Below, piece after piece: positions 26,653-36,186 of a stretch of 36,404 bases of DNA; within the stretch, counting starts at the first letter, position 1, and the number at the start of each line of letters is the position of its first letter. The notes below the pieces were generated by a model. The model had not been told where the DNA came from, did not search any database, and saw only the letters and a list, made by a program, of their open reading frames with translations. Made by a program: the position numbers and the translations under genes. The stretch is from Oscillospiraceae bacterium (GTDB lineage Bacteria > Bacillota > Clostridia > Oscillospirales > Oscillospiraceae): the NCBI GenBank assembly GCA_024698225.1, contig JAILRK010000246.1, forward strand, positions 1-36,404, read 5' to 3'.

Positions 26653-28605
26653 TCAGTCCTCTTCTTCTTCCTCTTCGTTCGCGGGGGTGAGGATGGCGCG
26701 GATGCTCAGGGAGATCTTCTGCTTCTCCTCGTCCACGGCGGTAATCTTCGCCTCGACGGTCTCGCCCTCGGTGAGCACGTCGCCCGGCTTCTCGATGCGG
26801 CGGTCAGCGATTTGGGAGATGTGAATCAGACCGTCCACGCCCGGCACGACCTCGGCAAAGGCACCGAAGGTCATCAGCTTGACGATGCGCACCTTGGCAA
26901 CGTCGCCGACCTGATAGGTGTTCATGAAGACCTCCCAGGGGTTCTGGGTGCGGTCCTTGACGCCGAGGGAAATCTTGCGCTTCTCCGCGTCGAAGGAGAT
27001 GACGTAGACGTCCAGATGGTCGCCGACCTTGACGATCTCGGAGGGGTGCTTGATGCGGCTCCAGCTCAGCTCGCTGATGTGGACCATGCCGTCCACGCCG
27101 CCGATGTCGACGAACACGCCGTAGCTGGTCATGGACTTGACCACACCGTCATAGTGCTTACCGACCTCGATGTTGTCCCAGACTTCCTTCTGAGCGGCGA
27201 TGCGCGCCTCGTTCAGGACGCTGCGAATCGAGCCGACCACGCGGCGGCGGGCACGGTTGACCTCGGTGATGCGGAGCTTGACCGACTGCTTGACCATGGA
27301 GCTCAGGTCCGCCTCGCGGGGCTGACCGCTCTGGGATGCGGGCACGAAAACGCGGACACCCTTGACGGACACAACGATACCGCCCTTGTTGACCTCGGAA
27401 ACAGTGCCCTCCATCACGGTCTTCTCTTCGACCGCCTTTTCAATGTCCTCCCATACTTTGACCGCATCGAGGCGCTTCTTGGAAAGCGTGGCATAGCCCT
27501 CCACGTCATTGACGCGGACGATGTAGGTCTCAATCTCATCGCCCACGTGGACGATGTCCTCAACCTTCGCGTTGGGGTCCGCGCTCAACTCGGAGATGGG
27601 GATGTAGCCCGCCTGCTTGCAGCCGAGGTCCACCTGAATCTCAGTGGAGCCGATTGCGGTAACGGTGCCCGTTACCTTGTCGCCGGTGTTGAGGGTCTTG
27701 AAGGACTTTTCGAGCATTTCCTCGAAGGATTCGCCTTCTGTCAGTTTGGTTTCGTTCTTGATTTCTTCCGTCATGGTTGCATATACCTCCTTAATGATGC
27801 TAGCAGGCGTTGAAGCGCCGGCGGTGAGACCCGCAGTCATGCAACCAAAAAAGACGTCCGGCGAGAGCTCACCCGCCGTCTCAATCTGGACGACGCGGAA
27901 ACAAGCCTCTTTGCAAATCTCTGTCAAATGTCTCGTGTTAGCGCTTTTGCGGTCTCCAACTACCACCATCACGTCCACTTCAGAGGCAAGCTTTGCTGCC
28001 TCTGTTTGACGCTTCTGCGTAGCTCCGCATATTGTATCACAAACTTTCAGATTTGTACACCTTTTTTTTAGAAAATCTAAACAGTTTTTCCAAACCGCAC
28101 GAATACAGGTGGTTTGCGCCACGATGAGCGTGCTTTTCTGCGGATTGAGGCGTCCCTCTTCCAGCCAGTGTTCCATCACGGCCGGGCTGTCGCCCACCAG
28201 TGCGCCGTGGCAGCGGCTGGCGATGGCGATGACCTCCGGGTGCTGTGCCTCCCCGATGATGACGACCTGCGCCCCTTCCGCCTCCGCCTCGGAGACCAGC
28301 TGCTGGGTGTGGCGCACGTTGGGACAGGTCGCGTCCACGACCTCCGCCCCGCGAGCGACCAGCGCCTCGATGACCTCGCGCCGCTCGCCGTGGGAGCGGA
28401 TGAGCACCGCCTCCTGCGCTCTTGCCTCCTCGGGCGCCGTAATCTGGCGCATGCCAAGCGCGTTGAGCTCGGCAATGACGTTGTCGTTGTGGATGAGGCT
28501 GCCGAGCATGGCGCCGCCGCGCGTGCGCGCGGTCTGCTCCGCCAGTTCCACCGCGCGTTTCACGCCGTAGCAGAATCCGGCGGATTGAGCCAGTATGACC
28601 TTCAC
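26653..28605 (-). CDS. ispH: Bifunctional IspH (HMBPP reductase) - ribosomal protein S1-like fusion
   Basis: N-terminus [77 protein letters not shown]-terminal four S1 domains (e.g. [34 protein letters not shown]). Confidence 0.95.
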   Translation of the reverse strand: MKVILAQSAGFCYGVKRAVELAEQTARTRGGAMLGSLIHNDNVIAELNALGMRQITAPEEARAQEAVLIRSHGERREVIEALVARGAEVVDATCPNVRHTQQLVSEAEAEGAQVVIIGEAQHPEVIAIASRCHGALVGDSPAVMEHWLEEGRLNPQKSTLIVAQTTCIRAVWKNCLDFLKKRCTNLKVCDTICGATQKRQTEAAKLASEVDVMVVVGDRKSANTRHLTEICKEACFRVVQIETAGELSPDVFFGCMTAGLTAGASTPASIIKEVYATMTEEIKNETKLTEGESFEEMLEKSFKTLNTGDKVTGTVTAIGSTEIQVDLGCKQAGYIPISELSADPNAKVEDIVHVGDEIETYIVRVNDVEGYATLSKKRLDAVKVWEDIEKAVEEKTVMEGTVSEVNKGGIVVSVKGVRVFVPASQSGQPREADLSSMVKQSVKLRITEVNRARRRVVGSIRSVLNEARIAAQKEVWDNIEVGKHYDGVVKSMTSYGVFVDIGGVDGMVHISELSWSRIKHPSEIVKVGDHLDVYVISFDAEKRKISLGVKDRTQNPWEVFMNTYQVGDVAKVRIVKLMTFGAFAEVVPGVDGLIHISQIADRRIEKPGDVLTEGETVEAKITAVDEEKQKISLSIRAILTPANEEEEEED

Positions 28606-29201
28606 GGCTTCGCCTCCCTGCCCAGCGCGTACGCGCGGCGCAGCACCTCGTCCGCAAAGGCCTGGTACTCCTCCGCCGTGCCGCGCCGGCCCGCGGTCTT
28701 GGGCTCATAGGGCGCGCCGAAGACGATGTGCGTTCTGTGCAGCAGCTTTTTGCGCTCGCCCGCGTAGACCGGCACCAGCACCGCGCCCGTGCGCAGCGCG
28801 AGCATGGCGACGCCGCCCTTGGCCTCCACCTCGCCCTCGTGCTTCACGCGCGTGCCCTCGGGAAAGACGAGCAGGTTTTCGCCGTCGCGCAGCGTCTTCA
28901 TGGCGGTCTTGAGCGCGGCGATGTCGCTGTGTCCGCGGTCCACGCCGAACACGCCCAGCGCCGCGAGGAACTTTCCCAGAACCGGCGCGTCCATCAGCTC
29001 CTTCTTTGCCATCACGCGGATGGGGACGCTGCCGGACAGGCTCAGGCAGATGAGGATGGGGTCAACGGCGTTGGCGTGGTTGGGACAGAGAATGAACACG
29101 CGGTCCGTCGGCAGGTTCTCCAGCCCCGTTGCGCGGAAGGGGAACAGCACCCGGAACACGGGGTAAAACAGCGCGTGGTTGACGCGATAAAAGCGATTCA
29201 A
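28602..29201 (-). CDS. plsC: 1-acyl-sn-glycerol-3-phosphate acyltransferase
   Basis: FILCPNHANAVDPILI (NHxxxxD), VFPEGTRVKHEGEVEAKGGVAMLALRTGAVLVPV. Confidence 0.92.
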   Translation of the reverse strand: MNRFYRVNHALFYPVFRVLFPFRATGLENLPTDRVFILCPNHANAVDPILICLSLSGSVPIRVMAKKELMDAPVLGKFLAALGVFGVDRGHSDIAALKTAMKTLRDGENLLVFPEGTRVKHEGEVEAKGGVAMLALRTGAVLVPVYAGERKKLLHRTHIVFGAPYEPKTAGRRGTAEEYQAFADEVLRRAYALGREAKP

Positions 29202-29881
29202 AGCCCCACCTTCTCCCGTATGGTTTGCAGCAGCAGCGCAAGGCTCTGCTTAAAGTCCAGCGCGGAGGTGTCCACCGTCAGCGCATCCGCCGCGCGCACC
29301 AGAGGCGAGATGGCGCGCTGCGTGTCCTGCCGGTCACGCTCCTGCAGCTCGGCAAGCACCTCGTCATAGGGCCTGGGCGTGCCGCGCTGCTCCAGTTCGA
29401 GAAAGCGACGCTGCGCGCGCACCGCAGCGTCGGCGGTGAGAAAGATTTTGACCTCCGCATCCGGCAGGACGACGGTGCCGATGTCCCGCCCGTCCATGAT
29501 GACGCTGCGCTCGCGGGCGAAGCGCCGCTGCATGTCCAGCAGAAACGCGCGCACCTTCGGCTGCGCCGACACCGCGCTGGCGTACAGGGAAATCTCCGGC
29601 AGACGGATTTCGTCCGTCACGTCCTCTCCGTTGAGGAACATGCGCTGCAGCCCGTCTGCGCCATGCTCCAGCCCAACGCGGAGCGAGGGCAGCAGAGCGG
29701 CAACGGCAGCTTCGTCCTTGGGGTCAATGCCGCGGCGGCGTGCCGCGACGCCGATGACGCGGTAGATTGCGCCGGTGTCGATGTAGGTGATGTGCAGCGC
29801 CTGCGCCGCCGCCTTGGCAAGCGTGCTTTTGCCCGCGCCGGAGGGTCCGTCCACCGCCACGGCATATCGTTTTTCGTTCAT
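29198..29881 (-). CDS. cmk: Cytidylate kinase
   Basis: AVDGPSGAGKSTLAKAAAQALHITYIDTGAIYR, VIMDGRDIGTVVLPDAEVKIFLTA. Confidence 0.96.
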   Translation of the reverse strand: MNEKRYAVAVDGPSGAGKSTLAKAAAQALHITYIDTGAIYRVIGVAARRRGIDPKDEAAVAALLPSLRVGLEHGADGLQRMFLNGEDVTDEIRLPEISLYASAVSAQPKVRAFLLDMQRRFARERSVIMDGRDIGTVVLPDAEVKIFLTADAAVRAQRRFLELEQRGTPRPYDEVLAELQERDRQDTQRAISPLVRAADALTVDTSALDFKQSLALLLQTIREKVGL

Positions 29882-31119
29882 GGTTCCATCTCCTGTTCCG
29901 CCGCGGCCTCGCCGGCGGCTTTCCCGGTTGCCCAGGCAATCTGAAGGTTATAGCCGCCGGTATAGGCGTCCACGTCCAGCACCTCGCCTGCAAAATAGAG
30001 TCCCCTGACCAGCCTGGACGCCATCGTGGCGGGCGCGACCTCGCCCACCTTGACGCCGCCGGAGGTGACAATGGCCTCCTTGACCTCGCGCGTGCCCGTG
30101 ACGTCAAGCGTGAAGTGCTTGAGCGTTTCGAGCAGCGCGTGCCGCTGTGCCTTGGTGATGCTGTTCGCCTTGGTGTCCGCCGGAATGCCCGTGCGGCGCA
30201 CGATGACGGGAATCATGCTGTGCGGGACCAGTCCGCCGAGCAGGTTGTCATAATTCTGGTTGCTGCGCTCGGCAAAGTCGCGCAGCAGGCGCTCGTCGAG
30301 CTTCTTCTCGTCCAGCGCGGGCTTGAGGTCGATGCTAAGGCGGTAGTGCCCGCGCTCAAAATCGCGCATGTGCGCGCTGGCGGAGAGCACCAGCGGACCG
30401 CTGACGCCGAAATGCGTGAACAGCAGCTCGCCCTGTTCGGCGAACACCACCTTGTTTTTCCCGTCGCGTACCGTCAGCGCCACGTTGCGCAGGGAGAGCC
30501 CCTGCATGGCGGGACAGTCCGCATCGTCGCTCGTGAGCGGGACGAGCGAGCCGCGCGGCGGCACAATCGTGTGCCCGACCTGCTTGGCGAAGCGGTAGCC
30601 GTCGCCGGTGCTGCCGGTGGCGGGATAGCTCACCCCGCCCGTGGCAACGATGACCGCGTCGGCGTCGTGGCTTGCGCGCTCGGTCTTGACGCCGCGCACC
30701 ACGCCCTCGCGGAGAATCAGCGCCACGGCGCGCTCGCGCAGCAGCGTGACCTGCAGGCGGCGCAGCTCGCGCTCCAGCGCGGCGCTGACGTCGAACGAGC
30801 GGTCGGAGACGGGATAGACGCGCCTGCCGCGCTCGACCTTGAGCGGCACGCCCAGCGCCTCAAAAAACGCCATGGTGTCGCGCCCGTCCCAGCGGGAGAA
30901 GGCGCTGAAGAGGAACCTGCCGTTGCGCGGCACGTGGGCGATGAGCTCATCGCGTCCGCTGTCGTTGGTGAGGTTGCAGCGCCCCTTGCCCGTGATGTTG
31001 AGTTTTTTGCCCAGGCGCTCGTTCGGCTCCAGCAGCGTCACGGCAGCGCCCCGTCTTGCTGCGCAGATTGCCGCCATCATGCCGGCGGCGCCGCCGCCGA
31101 CGACGAGTATCTTATTCAT
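29878..31119 (-). CDS. BaiN/HI0933-like FAD-dependent oxidoreductase
   Basis: MNKILVVGGGAAGMMAAICAARRGAAVTLLEPNERLGKKLNITGKGRCNLTN; TSGGVKVGEVAPATMASRLVRGLYFAGEVLDVDAYTGGYNLQIAWATGKAAG. Confidence 0.93.
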   Translation of the reverse strand: MNKILVVGGGAAGMMAAICAARRGAAVTLLEPNERLGKKLNITGKGRCNLTNDSGRDELIAHVPRNGRFLFSAFSRWDGRDTMAFFEALGVPLKVERGRRVYPVSDRSFDVSAALERELRRLQVTLLRERAVALILREGVVRGVKTERASHDADAVIVATGGVSYPATGSTGDGYRFAKQVGHTIVPPRGSLVPLTSDDADCPAMQGLSLRNVALTVRDGKNKVVFAEQGELLFTHFGVSGPLVLSASAHMRDFERGHYRLSIDLKPALDEKKLDERLLRDFAERSNQNYDNLLGGLVPHSMIPVIVRRTGIPADTKANSITKAQRHALLETLKHFTLDVTGTREVKEAIVTSGGVKVGEVAPATMASRLVRGLYFAGEVLDVDAYTGGYNLQIAWATGKAAGEAAAEQEMEP

Positions 31120-31975
31120 CTTCCACCTTGCCGAAAATCGAAAACTGCTCCCACACCTGCTCCAGCTCCGAAAAGCTGGTGGACACGTCCGTGCCCTTCT
31201 TGCGCGCGCAGGCGAGAATCAGGGCGTTGAGCATGCTCATCGGTGCGGCGAGCGAGTCCACGAAGGAAATCATCTCGTTGTGGACCAGCAGCACGCCCTC
31301 TGCCGCGCGGGCGACGGGCGACATCTCGCTGTCGGTCAGCCCGAGTATCGTTGCGCCGCGGTCCTTGGCGAACTGGATGGTCTTGAGCGCCAGCTCCGAA
31401 TAGCGCGGGAAGCAGATGGTGAACACCACGTCGCCCGGGCCGACGCGGAAAATCTGGTCGAAGGTGCCCGCCGCGCCGCCCTGCACCAGCGTCACGTTGT
31501 CGAAAATCATGCGCATATAGAAATTGAAATAGCCCGCGAGAAAGGACGAGGAGCGGAACCCGACGATGTAGATGCGCCTGGCGCGGACAATCTGCTCGGT
31601 CACGCGGTCGAACTCATAGGCGTCGGTCTGGTCGATGGCCATGCGGATTTTCTCCATGTCGCGGTGCAGCACGTTGGTCACAAGGTCGCTGCCGCTCAGC
31701 GCGCCGTCCGACGCCTGAATGCGCTGAATTGAGGTCAGCTTGCCGCGAATCATCTCCTGCAGCGCGCGCTGCATGCTGGGATATCCGTCGTAGCCGAGCT
31801 GGGTCGCAAAGCGGACGACTGTGGACTCGCTGACCTCCACGGTCTTGCCGAGCCGACTCGCCGTCATGAACGCCGCCTTGTCATAGTTTTCGAGAATATA
31901 GTGGGCGATGAGCTTCTGTCCCTTGGAGAAGCTGATCATGTTCTTCTCGATTGTGTGTAGGATGTTCTTTCCCAT
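31112..31975 (-). CDS. MurR/RpiR family transcriptional regulator (HTH + SIS)
   Basis: KAAFMTASRLGKTVEVSESTVVRFATQLGYDGYPSMQRAL (HTH_6) and SIS domain RRIYIVGFRSSSFLAGYF. Confidence 0.93.
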   Translation of the reverse strand: MGKNILHTIEKNMISFSKGQKLIAHYILENYDKAAFMTASRLGKTVEVSESTVVRFATQLGYDGYPSMQRALQEMIRGKLTSIQRIQASDGALSGSDLVTNVLHRDMEKIRMAIDQTDAYEFDRVTEQIVRARRIYIVGFRSSSFLAGYFNFYMRMIFDNVTLVQGGAAGTFDQIFRVGPGDVVFTICFPRYSELALKTIQFAKDRGATILGLTDSEMSPVARAAEGVLLVHNEMISFVDSLAAPMSMLNALILACARKKGTDVSTSFSELEQVWEQFSIFGKVEDE

Positions 31976-31989
31976 CTGTCCTTACCGCC

Positions 31990-32697
31990 TTATTGTATCT
32001 CAAAGCCGCGAAGTTCCTCCGCGGTCAGGTCTCTCCATGCGCCGGGCGGCAGCGTGCCGAGCAGGAGGTTGTGCTCCTGCACGCGGCGCAGCCGCTTGAC
32101 GTGCAGCCCCACAGAGGTGCACATCCGCCGTATCTGCCGGTTCTTGCCCTCGTGAATGGTGACGGAAAGCTCCGCCGTCTCGCGCCCGAGACGCAGCGTC
32201 TCCACGCGCGCGGGGCGGATGGCCTCCCCGTCCAGAGCGGTGACAGAGGCAAGCCGCTCCGCCGCGCCGCGGACGTCTCCCGCCACGAGGACATGATAGG
32301 TCTTGTCAATCTCATAGCGCGGGTGCAGGATGCGTTGCATCCAGGCGCCGTCGTTCGTCAGCAGCAGGAGCCCCTCGGAATCGAGGTCGAGACGCCCGAC
32401 GGGCACCACGCGCACGCCGCAGTCCGCCACCAGCTCTGCCACCGTGGGTCTTCCCTGCTCGTCCGAAAGCGTGCAGACGTAACCGCGCGGCTTGTTGAGC
32501 ATCAGGTAGCGCGGCTGCGCCCTGCGCGCAAGCGGAACGCCGTCCACAAGGATTGTGTCCAGCGCCGGGTCGGCGCACTGACCCAGCGAGGCGGTCACGC
32601 CGTTGACTGTGACGCGCCCCGCGGCAATCCGGGCCTCCGCCGCGCGGCGCGAGCAAAGCCCCGCGGCGGCAATCAGTTTTTGCAAACGCTCTTCCAC
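31990..32697 (-). CDS. rluB: rRNA pseudouridine synthase (RsuA/RluB family)
   Basis: S4 domain MEERLQKLIAAAGLCSRRAAEARIAAGRVTVNG, VPVGRLDLDSEGLLLLTNDG, EGKNRQIRRMC. Confidence 0.93.
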   Translation of the reverse strand: MEERLQKLIAAAGLCSRRAAEARIAAGRVTVNGVTASLGQCADPALDTILVDGVPLARRAQPRYLMLNKPRGYVCTLSDEQGRPTVAELVADCGVRVVPVGRLDLDSEGLLLLTNDGAWMQRILHPRYEIDKTYHVLVAGDVRGAAERLASVTALDGEAIRPARVETLRLGRETAELSVTIHEGKNRQIRRMCTSVGLHVKRLRRVQEHNLLLGTLPPGAWRDLTAEELRGFEIQ

Positions 32698-32720
32698 GGT
32701 CGTCTCCTGTCAGTGGACCG

Positions 32721-33113
32721 TCAGAAGATGTCCTTTTGTTCCTTTTTCTGCGCGACGAAGGTCTCCACGCGGTCAACCACCCCCGGCAGCATGTCCAGCA
32801 GACGGTCGGCAACGCCCGCCGCAGGCACGGCGACCGGCACCACGCGGGTCACGCCGTCCTTGATGATGAGGAAGGACACCGGCTCAATCTTGACGCCCGC
32901 TCCGCCCCCGCCGCCGAATTTATCGGTGGTTTTGCCGTAGTCGCTGCCGCCGGTGCCAAAGCCGAAGCTGACGCGGGACACGGGGATGACGGTCACGCCG
33001 TCCGGTGTGGTGATGGGCTCGCCGACGATGACATTGGAATCGACCATCTCGCGAATCTTCGCCATGGTGGTCTCCATCAGCTCGCTCAGAGGCTTTTTCT
33101 CCTGCTTATCCAT
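32721..33113 (-). CDS. GerW/YtfJ family sporulation protein
   Basis: VGEPITTPDGVTVIPVSRVSFGFGTGGSDYGKTTDKFGGGGGAGVKIEPVSFLII. Confidence 0.93.
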   Translation of the reverse strand: MDKQEKKPLSELMETTMAKIREMVDSNVIVGEPITTPDGVTVIPVSRVSFGFGTGGSDYGKTTDKFGGGGGAGVKIEPVSFLIIKDGVTRVVPVAVPAAGVADRLLDMLPGVVDRVETFVAQKKEQKDIF

Positions 33114-33127
33114 GTGATTCTTCCTTT

Positions 33128-33790
33128 CTATGCCGGTTGTTGTTCGGGAATCTGCGCCGCCTGTGCGGACGCAGCCTGTGCATGACGATGTGTGCGCCGG
33201 AAGCGCAGATACCATTTGCCCATGGGGACGATAAGGGTCAGCGCGATGGCGAGCAGGTCGCAGATGCGCGCAGACAGACCAAGCGTGCCCGTTGCCTCGC
33301 TGTTCTCGCGCTCAAAGTCCAGGCGCAGATGCAGCGAGGGGTCGGGGATGTGGAAGGTCTCCTCCGCCCGGGGCATGAGGGAAAACATCAGCGTGTTCGC
33401 CATGCCGTAGAGCATGGCAAGGCGCGCAGGGTCCCCGCCGCCGAAGACCACGGTCAGCTCCAGCGGGTCTACGCACACGCGCTTGCAGGCGCGGCGCAGC
33501 GTCGCGCCAAGGGCGTTGAACGCCGTGTCAATGAGCGTAAGCAGCTCGTCAAGCCCCGGCTTCGGCAGGGCGCGGCGCTTCGTTTTCGGCTTTGCCTGCG
33601 GCTTCGCGTCCTCCGTTTGGGCGCTCTGTGCCGCCTGCTTGCGCGCGCGCGGCCAGACGGTCAACTGCAGCACGCCGATGCGCAGGCGGACGCGCAGCGT
33701 CTGCGCATAGGTGACGACGACGCCGACACGCAGAAGACTGACGAGCAGAAAAAACACGAGAATGCCGCCGATGATGTTCAGCGCCGTCAT
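33128..33790 (-). CDS. DUF2953-like membrane protein
   Basis: N-terminal TM helix, GGGDPARLAMLYGMANTLMFSL; position between scpB and gerW as in other Clostridia. Confidence 0.75.
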   Translation of the reverse strand: MTALNIIGGILVFFLLVSLLRVGVVVTYAQTLRVRLRIGVLQLTVWPRARKQAAQSAQTEDAKPQAKPKTKRRALPKPGLDELLTLIDTAFNALGATLRRACKRVCVDPLELTVVFGGGDPARLAMLYGMANTLMFSLMPRAEETFHIPDPSLHLRLDFERENSEATGTLGLSARICDLLAIALTLIVPMGKWYLRFRRTHRHAQAASAQAAQIPEQQPA

Positions 33791-33812
33791 GACGCCGCCT
33801 CCTCCCTGTCGC

Positions 33813-34418
33813 TTAGTCTGTGTCCTGCGCGGCTGTCTCCTCGGTGTCCGGCAGCGTCGGTGTGCCGTCCTCGCCGATGCGGAGCTGTCCCTCGGCCTCC
33901 AGTCCCGGCATCTCGGGCAGCTCGTCGAGCGAGGCGAGGTGGAATACGCGCAGAAATTCCTTTGTCGTGCGGTACAGGTGCGGGCGTCCCGGCACCTGCA
34001 GCCGGCCGCACTCCTCAATGAGTCCGCGTTCGAGCAGCAGGCCCATCGTGTACGAGCTGTCCACCCCGCGCACCTGGTCGACGTAGGCACGGGTGGTGGG
34101 CTGATAGTACGCGATGATGGTCAGCGCCTCCAGCGCGGGCTGGCTGAGCTTGGCGCTCTTGCGGATTTCAAACGCCTTGCGCACGAGGTCGCCGTACTCC
34201 GGCGCGGAGCAGAGCTGATACGAATCCTCCATGCGCACGAGGCGCACGCCGCGCCGCTCATAGGCGTAGTGGTCCTCCAGCTTGCGCAGCAGCGTTTCCG
34301 CCGTGTCCCGGTCCAGCTCCAGCGCAAGACAGATGCGGTCAATGCCGACCGGCTCGCCGGAGGCGAACACGATGGCCTCCGCCGCCGCCTCCAGCTCGTG
34401 TAAATCCATTGTTGACAA
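33813..34418 (-). CDS. scpB: Segregation and condensation protein B
   Basis: LEAAAEAIVFASGEPVGIDRI, LSQPALEALTIIAYYQPTTRAYVDQVRGVDS. Confidence 0.95.
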   Translation of the reverse strand: MSTMDLHELEAAAEAIVFASGEPVGIDRICLALELDRDTAETLLRKLEDHYAYERRGVRLVRMEDSYQLCSAPEYGDLVRKAFEIRKSAKLSQPALEALTIIAYYQPTTRAYVDQVRGVDSSYTMGLLLERGLIEECGRLQVPGRPHLYRTTKEFLRVFHLASLDELPEMPGLEAEGQLRIGEDGTPTLPDTEETAAQDTD

Positions 34419-34430
34419 TTTGACAACTCC

Positions 34431-35216
34431 TTACAGCACCGGGTTTTCCGGCGCGTCCTTTTCCCAGTCCACAGTGCAGTCCACGCCCGAGCCAACCAGC
34501 CGGATTGCCTTTGCGCGGCAGAGCTCCAGCACGGCGAGGAAGGTCGCCACAATCTCACTGCGGCTGCGGCTGCCGCGAAACAGCAGTTGAAAGCGCGTGA
34601 TGCCGAAGTTCTTGAGCCGCGCGATGATTTCGCCCGCCTTATCCGTGACGGAGTACGGCTCGCGCCGCACAATCTCGCTGAACGCCCCGCGGTCCGGCGG
34701 GGCGAGCCGCTCGGAGCGGTCGCTGACGGCCGCCATGGCGGCAATCAGGTCCTCGGGCTTGTGGTGGTAGTCGAAGACCTTGCTGCGGTCACCCGGCTCG
34801 GGCGGGCGCGTCATTGTGTTGCGTCCGAATTCGCTCAGCGCCGCCATCGTGCCGAGCATGGACTTCACGCGCAGATAGGTCTCCTTCTGCCGCCGCTCCT
34901 GCAGGGCGTTGATGAGCTCCTCCATCTCGCTTTTTGCCTCTTCATCCTCCACGGACACCAGCATGCGCGATTTGATGAACATCAGGTGCGACGCCATCAG
35001 GATGAACTCGCTGGCGATGTCGAGGTCAAGCCGCTTGCGCTCATCCAGGTAGGCGAGGTATTGGTCGAGAATCAGCGAGACGGAGATGTTCTGTATTTCG
35101 ATTTTGTTCTTCGAGAGCAAGAACAGAATCAGGTCCAGCGGGCCCTCAAAATCCTGAAGTGCCTCTTCGCTGTGCTCCTGCACCACGCTTTCCAGCTTGA
35201 AAATCGGATTGTCCAT
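34431..35216 (-). CDS. scpA: Segregation and condensation protein A
   Basis: LQDFEGPLDLILFLLSKNKIEIQNISVSLILDQYLAYL, SEFILMASHLMFIKSRMLV. Confidence 0.96.
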   Translation of the reverse strand: MDNPIFKLESVVQEHSEEALQDFEGPLDLILFLLSKNKIEIQNISVSLILDQYLAYLDERKRLDLDIASEFILMASHLMFIKSRMLVSVEDEEAKSEMEELINALQERRQKETYLRVKSMLGTMAALSEFGRNTMTRPPEPGDRSKVFDYHHKPEDLIAAMAAVSDRSERLAPPDRGAFSEIVRREPYSVTDKAGEIIARLKNFGITRFQLLFRGSRSRSEIVATFLAVLELCRAKAIRLVGSGVDCTVDWEKDAPENPVL

Positions 35217-35226
35217 AGTCAGGTCC

Positions 35227-35883
35227 TTAATGAAAAATCAGCGACAGCAGCGTGTCGTACACCGCGTTCACCGCGGTGGAGAGAAAGCCGTCCAGCGCGC
35301 CGAACAGCAGCAGCGCGTAGAGCAGAAACAGCCCGTAGCGCTCATAGCGCATCAGCGTGTCGTACTGTGCGTCCGGCAGCAGTGCAAACAGCACCTTGGA
35401 CCCGTCCAGCGGCGAGATGGGGATCAGGTTGAACACGCCCAGACCGACGCTGAGCCTTGCGCTGAGCATCAGAAAGGCATAGGTCCAGCCCCAGGCGGCG
35501 GAATCCGGCGAGAGGGCGAGAATTCCTCGCGCGCCGAGCAGCAGCAGCGGCGCAAGCAACAGGTTGGACGCGGGCCCCGCCAGCGCCGTGAGCGCCATGC
35601 CGCGCTTCGGGTTTTTGAAGTAGCGCATATCCACCGGAACGGGCTTCGCCCAGCCGAAGCCGAGCAGCAGCATCGCCGCAAGACCGAACCAGTCGATGTG
35701 GTGCAGCGGGTTGAGACTGAGCCGGTGGCGCTGCTTTGCCGTCGGGTCGCCGAGGGCGTAGGCGGCAAGACCGTGGCAGGTCTCATGCACGGTGAGGCAC
35801 AGCAGCACCGCCGCCAGCCGCAGCGCCGCGCCCAGCAGCGCGGTGAGGTCCAGCGCATTCCAGAAATCCAAAAAAGCGTCCAA
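35227..35883 (-). CDS. Site-2 protease family (M50) membrane metalloprotease; TTG start favoured
   Basis: LTVHETCHGLAAYALGDPTAKQRHRLSLNPLHHID (HExxH), NLIPISPLDGSKVL; GGGGGAGA about 8 nt upstream of TTG 35883. ORF extends in frame to ATG 36009. Confidence 0.88.
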   Translation of the reverse strand: MDAFLDFWNALDLTALLGAALRLAAVLLCLTVHETCHGLAAYALGDPTAKQRHRLSLNPLHHIDWFGLAAMLLLGFGWAKPVPVDMRYFKNPKRGMALTALAGPASNLLLAPLLLLGARGILALSPDSAAWGWTYAFLMLSARLSVGLGVFNLIPISPLDGSKVLFALLPDAQYDTLMRYERYGLFLLYALLLFGALDGFLSTAVNAVYDTLLSLIFH

Positions 35884-36062
35884 CGCAGTCTCTCCCCCGG
35901 AAAATGCAATTTCGGCGCAGGCTGTGATGCATAAGCTGCGGCTGCAGCGCTTGTCCTCTGCGCCCCGCGTTCTGCCATACTGCGCGGTTTTCGCCCTTGA
36001 ACGGGGCATGCGCGCGCCCTTCCCTGCCCGTTATGCCGGGCGGTTTGGCAGTTACTCAGACC

Positions 36063-36091
36063 AGTATAGCATCCCAAAGATTCTTTTACAA
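36063..36091 (-). promoter_or_regulatory. Sigma-A-type promoter for the M50-scpA-scpB operon
   Basis: Minus strand TTGTAA - 17 nt - TATACT, TGn extended -10. Confidence 0.7.
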
Positions 36092-36125
36092 GAAAATTTT
36101 GCAATTTCTCCTGCATCAAAAGGCG

Positions 36126-36159
36126 CCGCCCCTGTCCAAAGCAAGCGGGACAGGGGCGG
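36126..36159 (-). terminator. Intrinsic terminator of the gene at the right edge
   Basis: CCGCCCCTGTCC / GGACAGGGGCGG, 12-bp perfect arms. Confidence 0.8.
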
Positions 36160-36186
36160 TGTATAATCACCTGTGCGTCGTATCGG

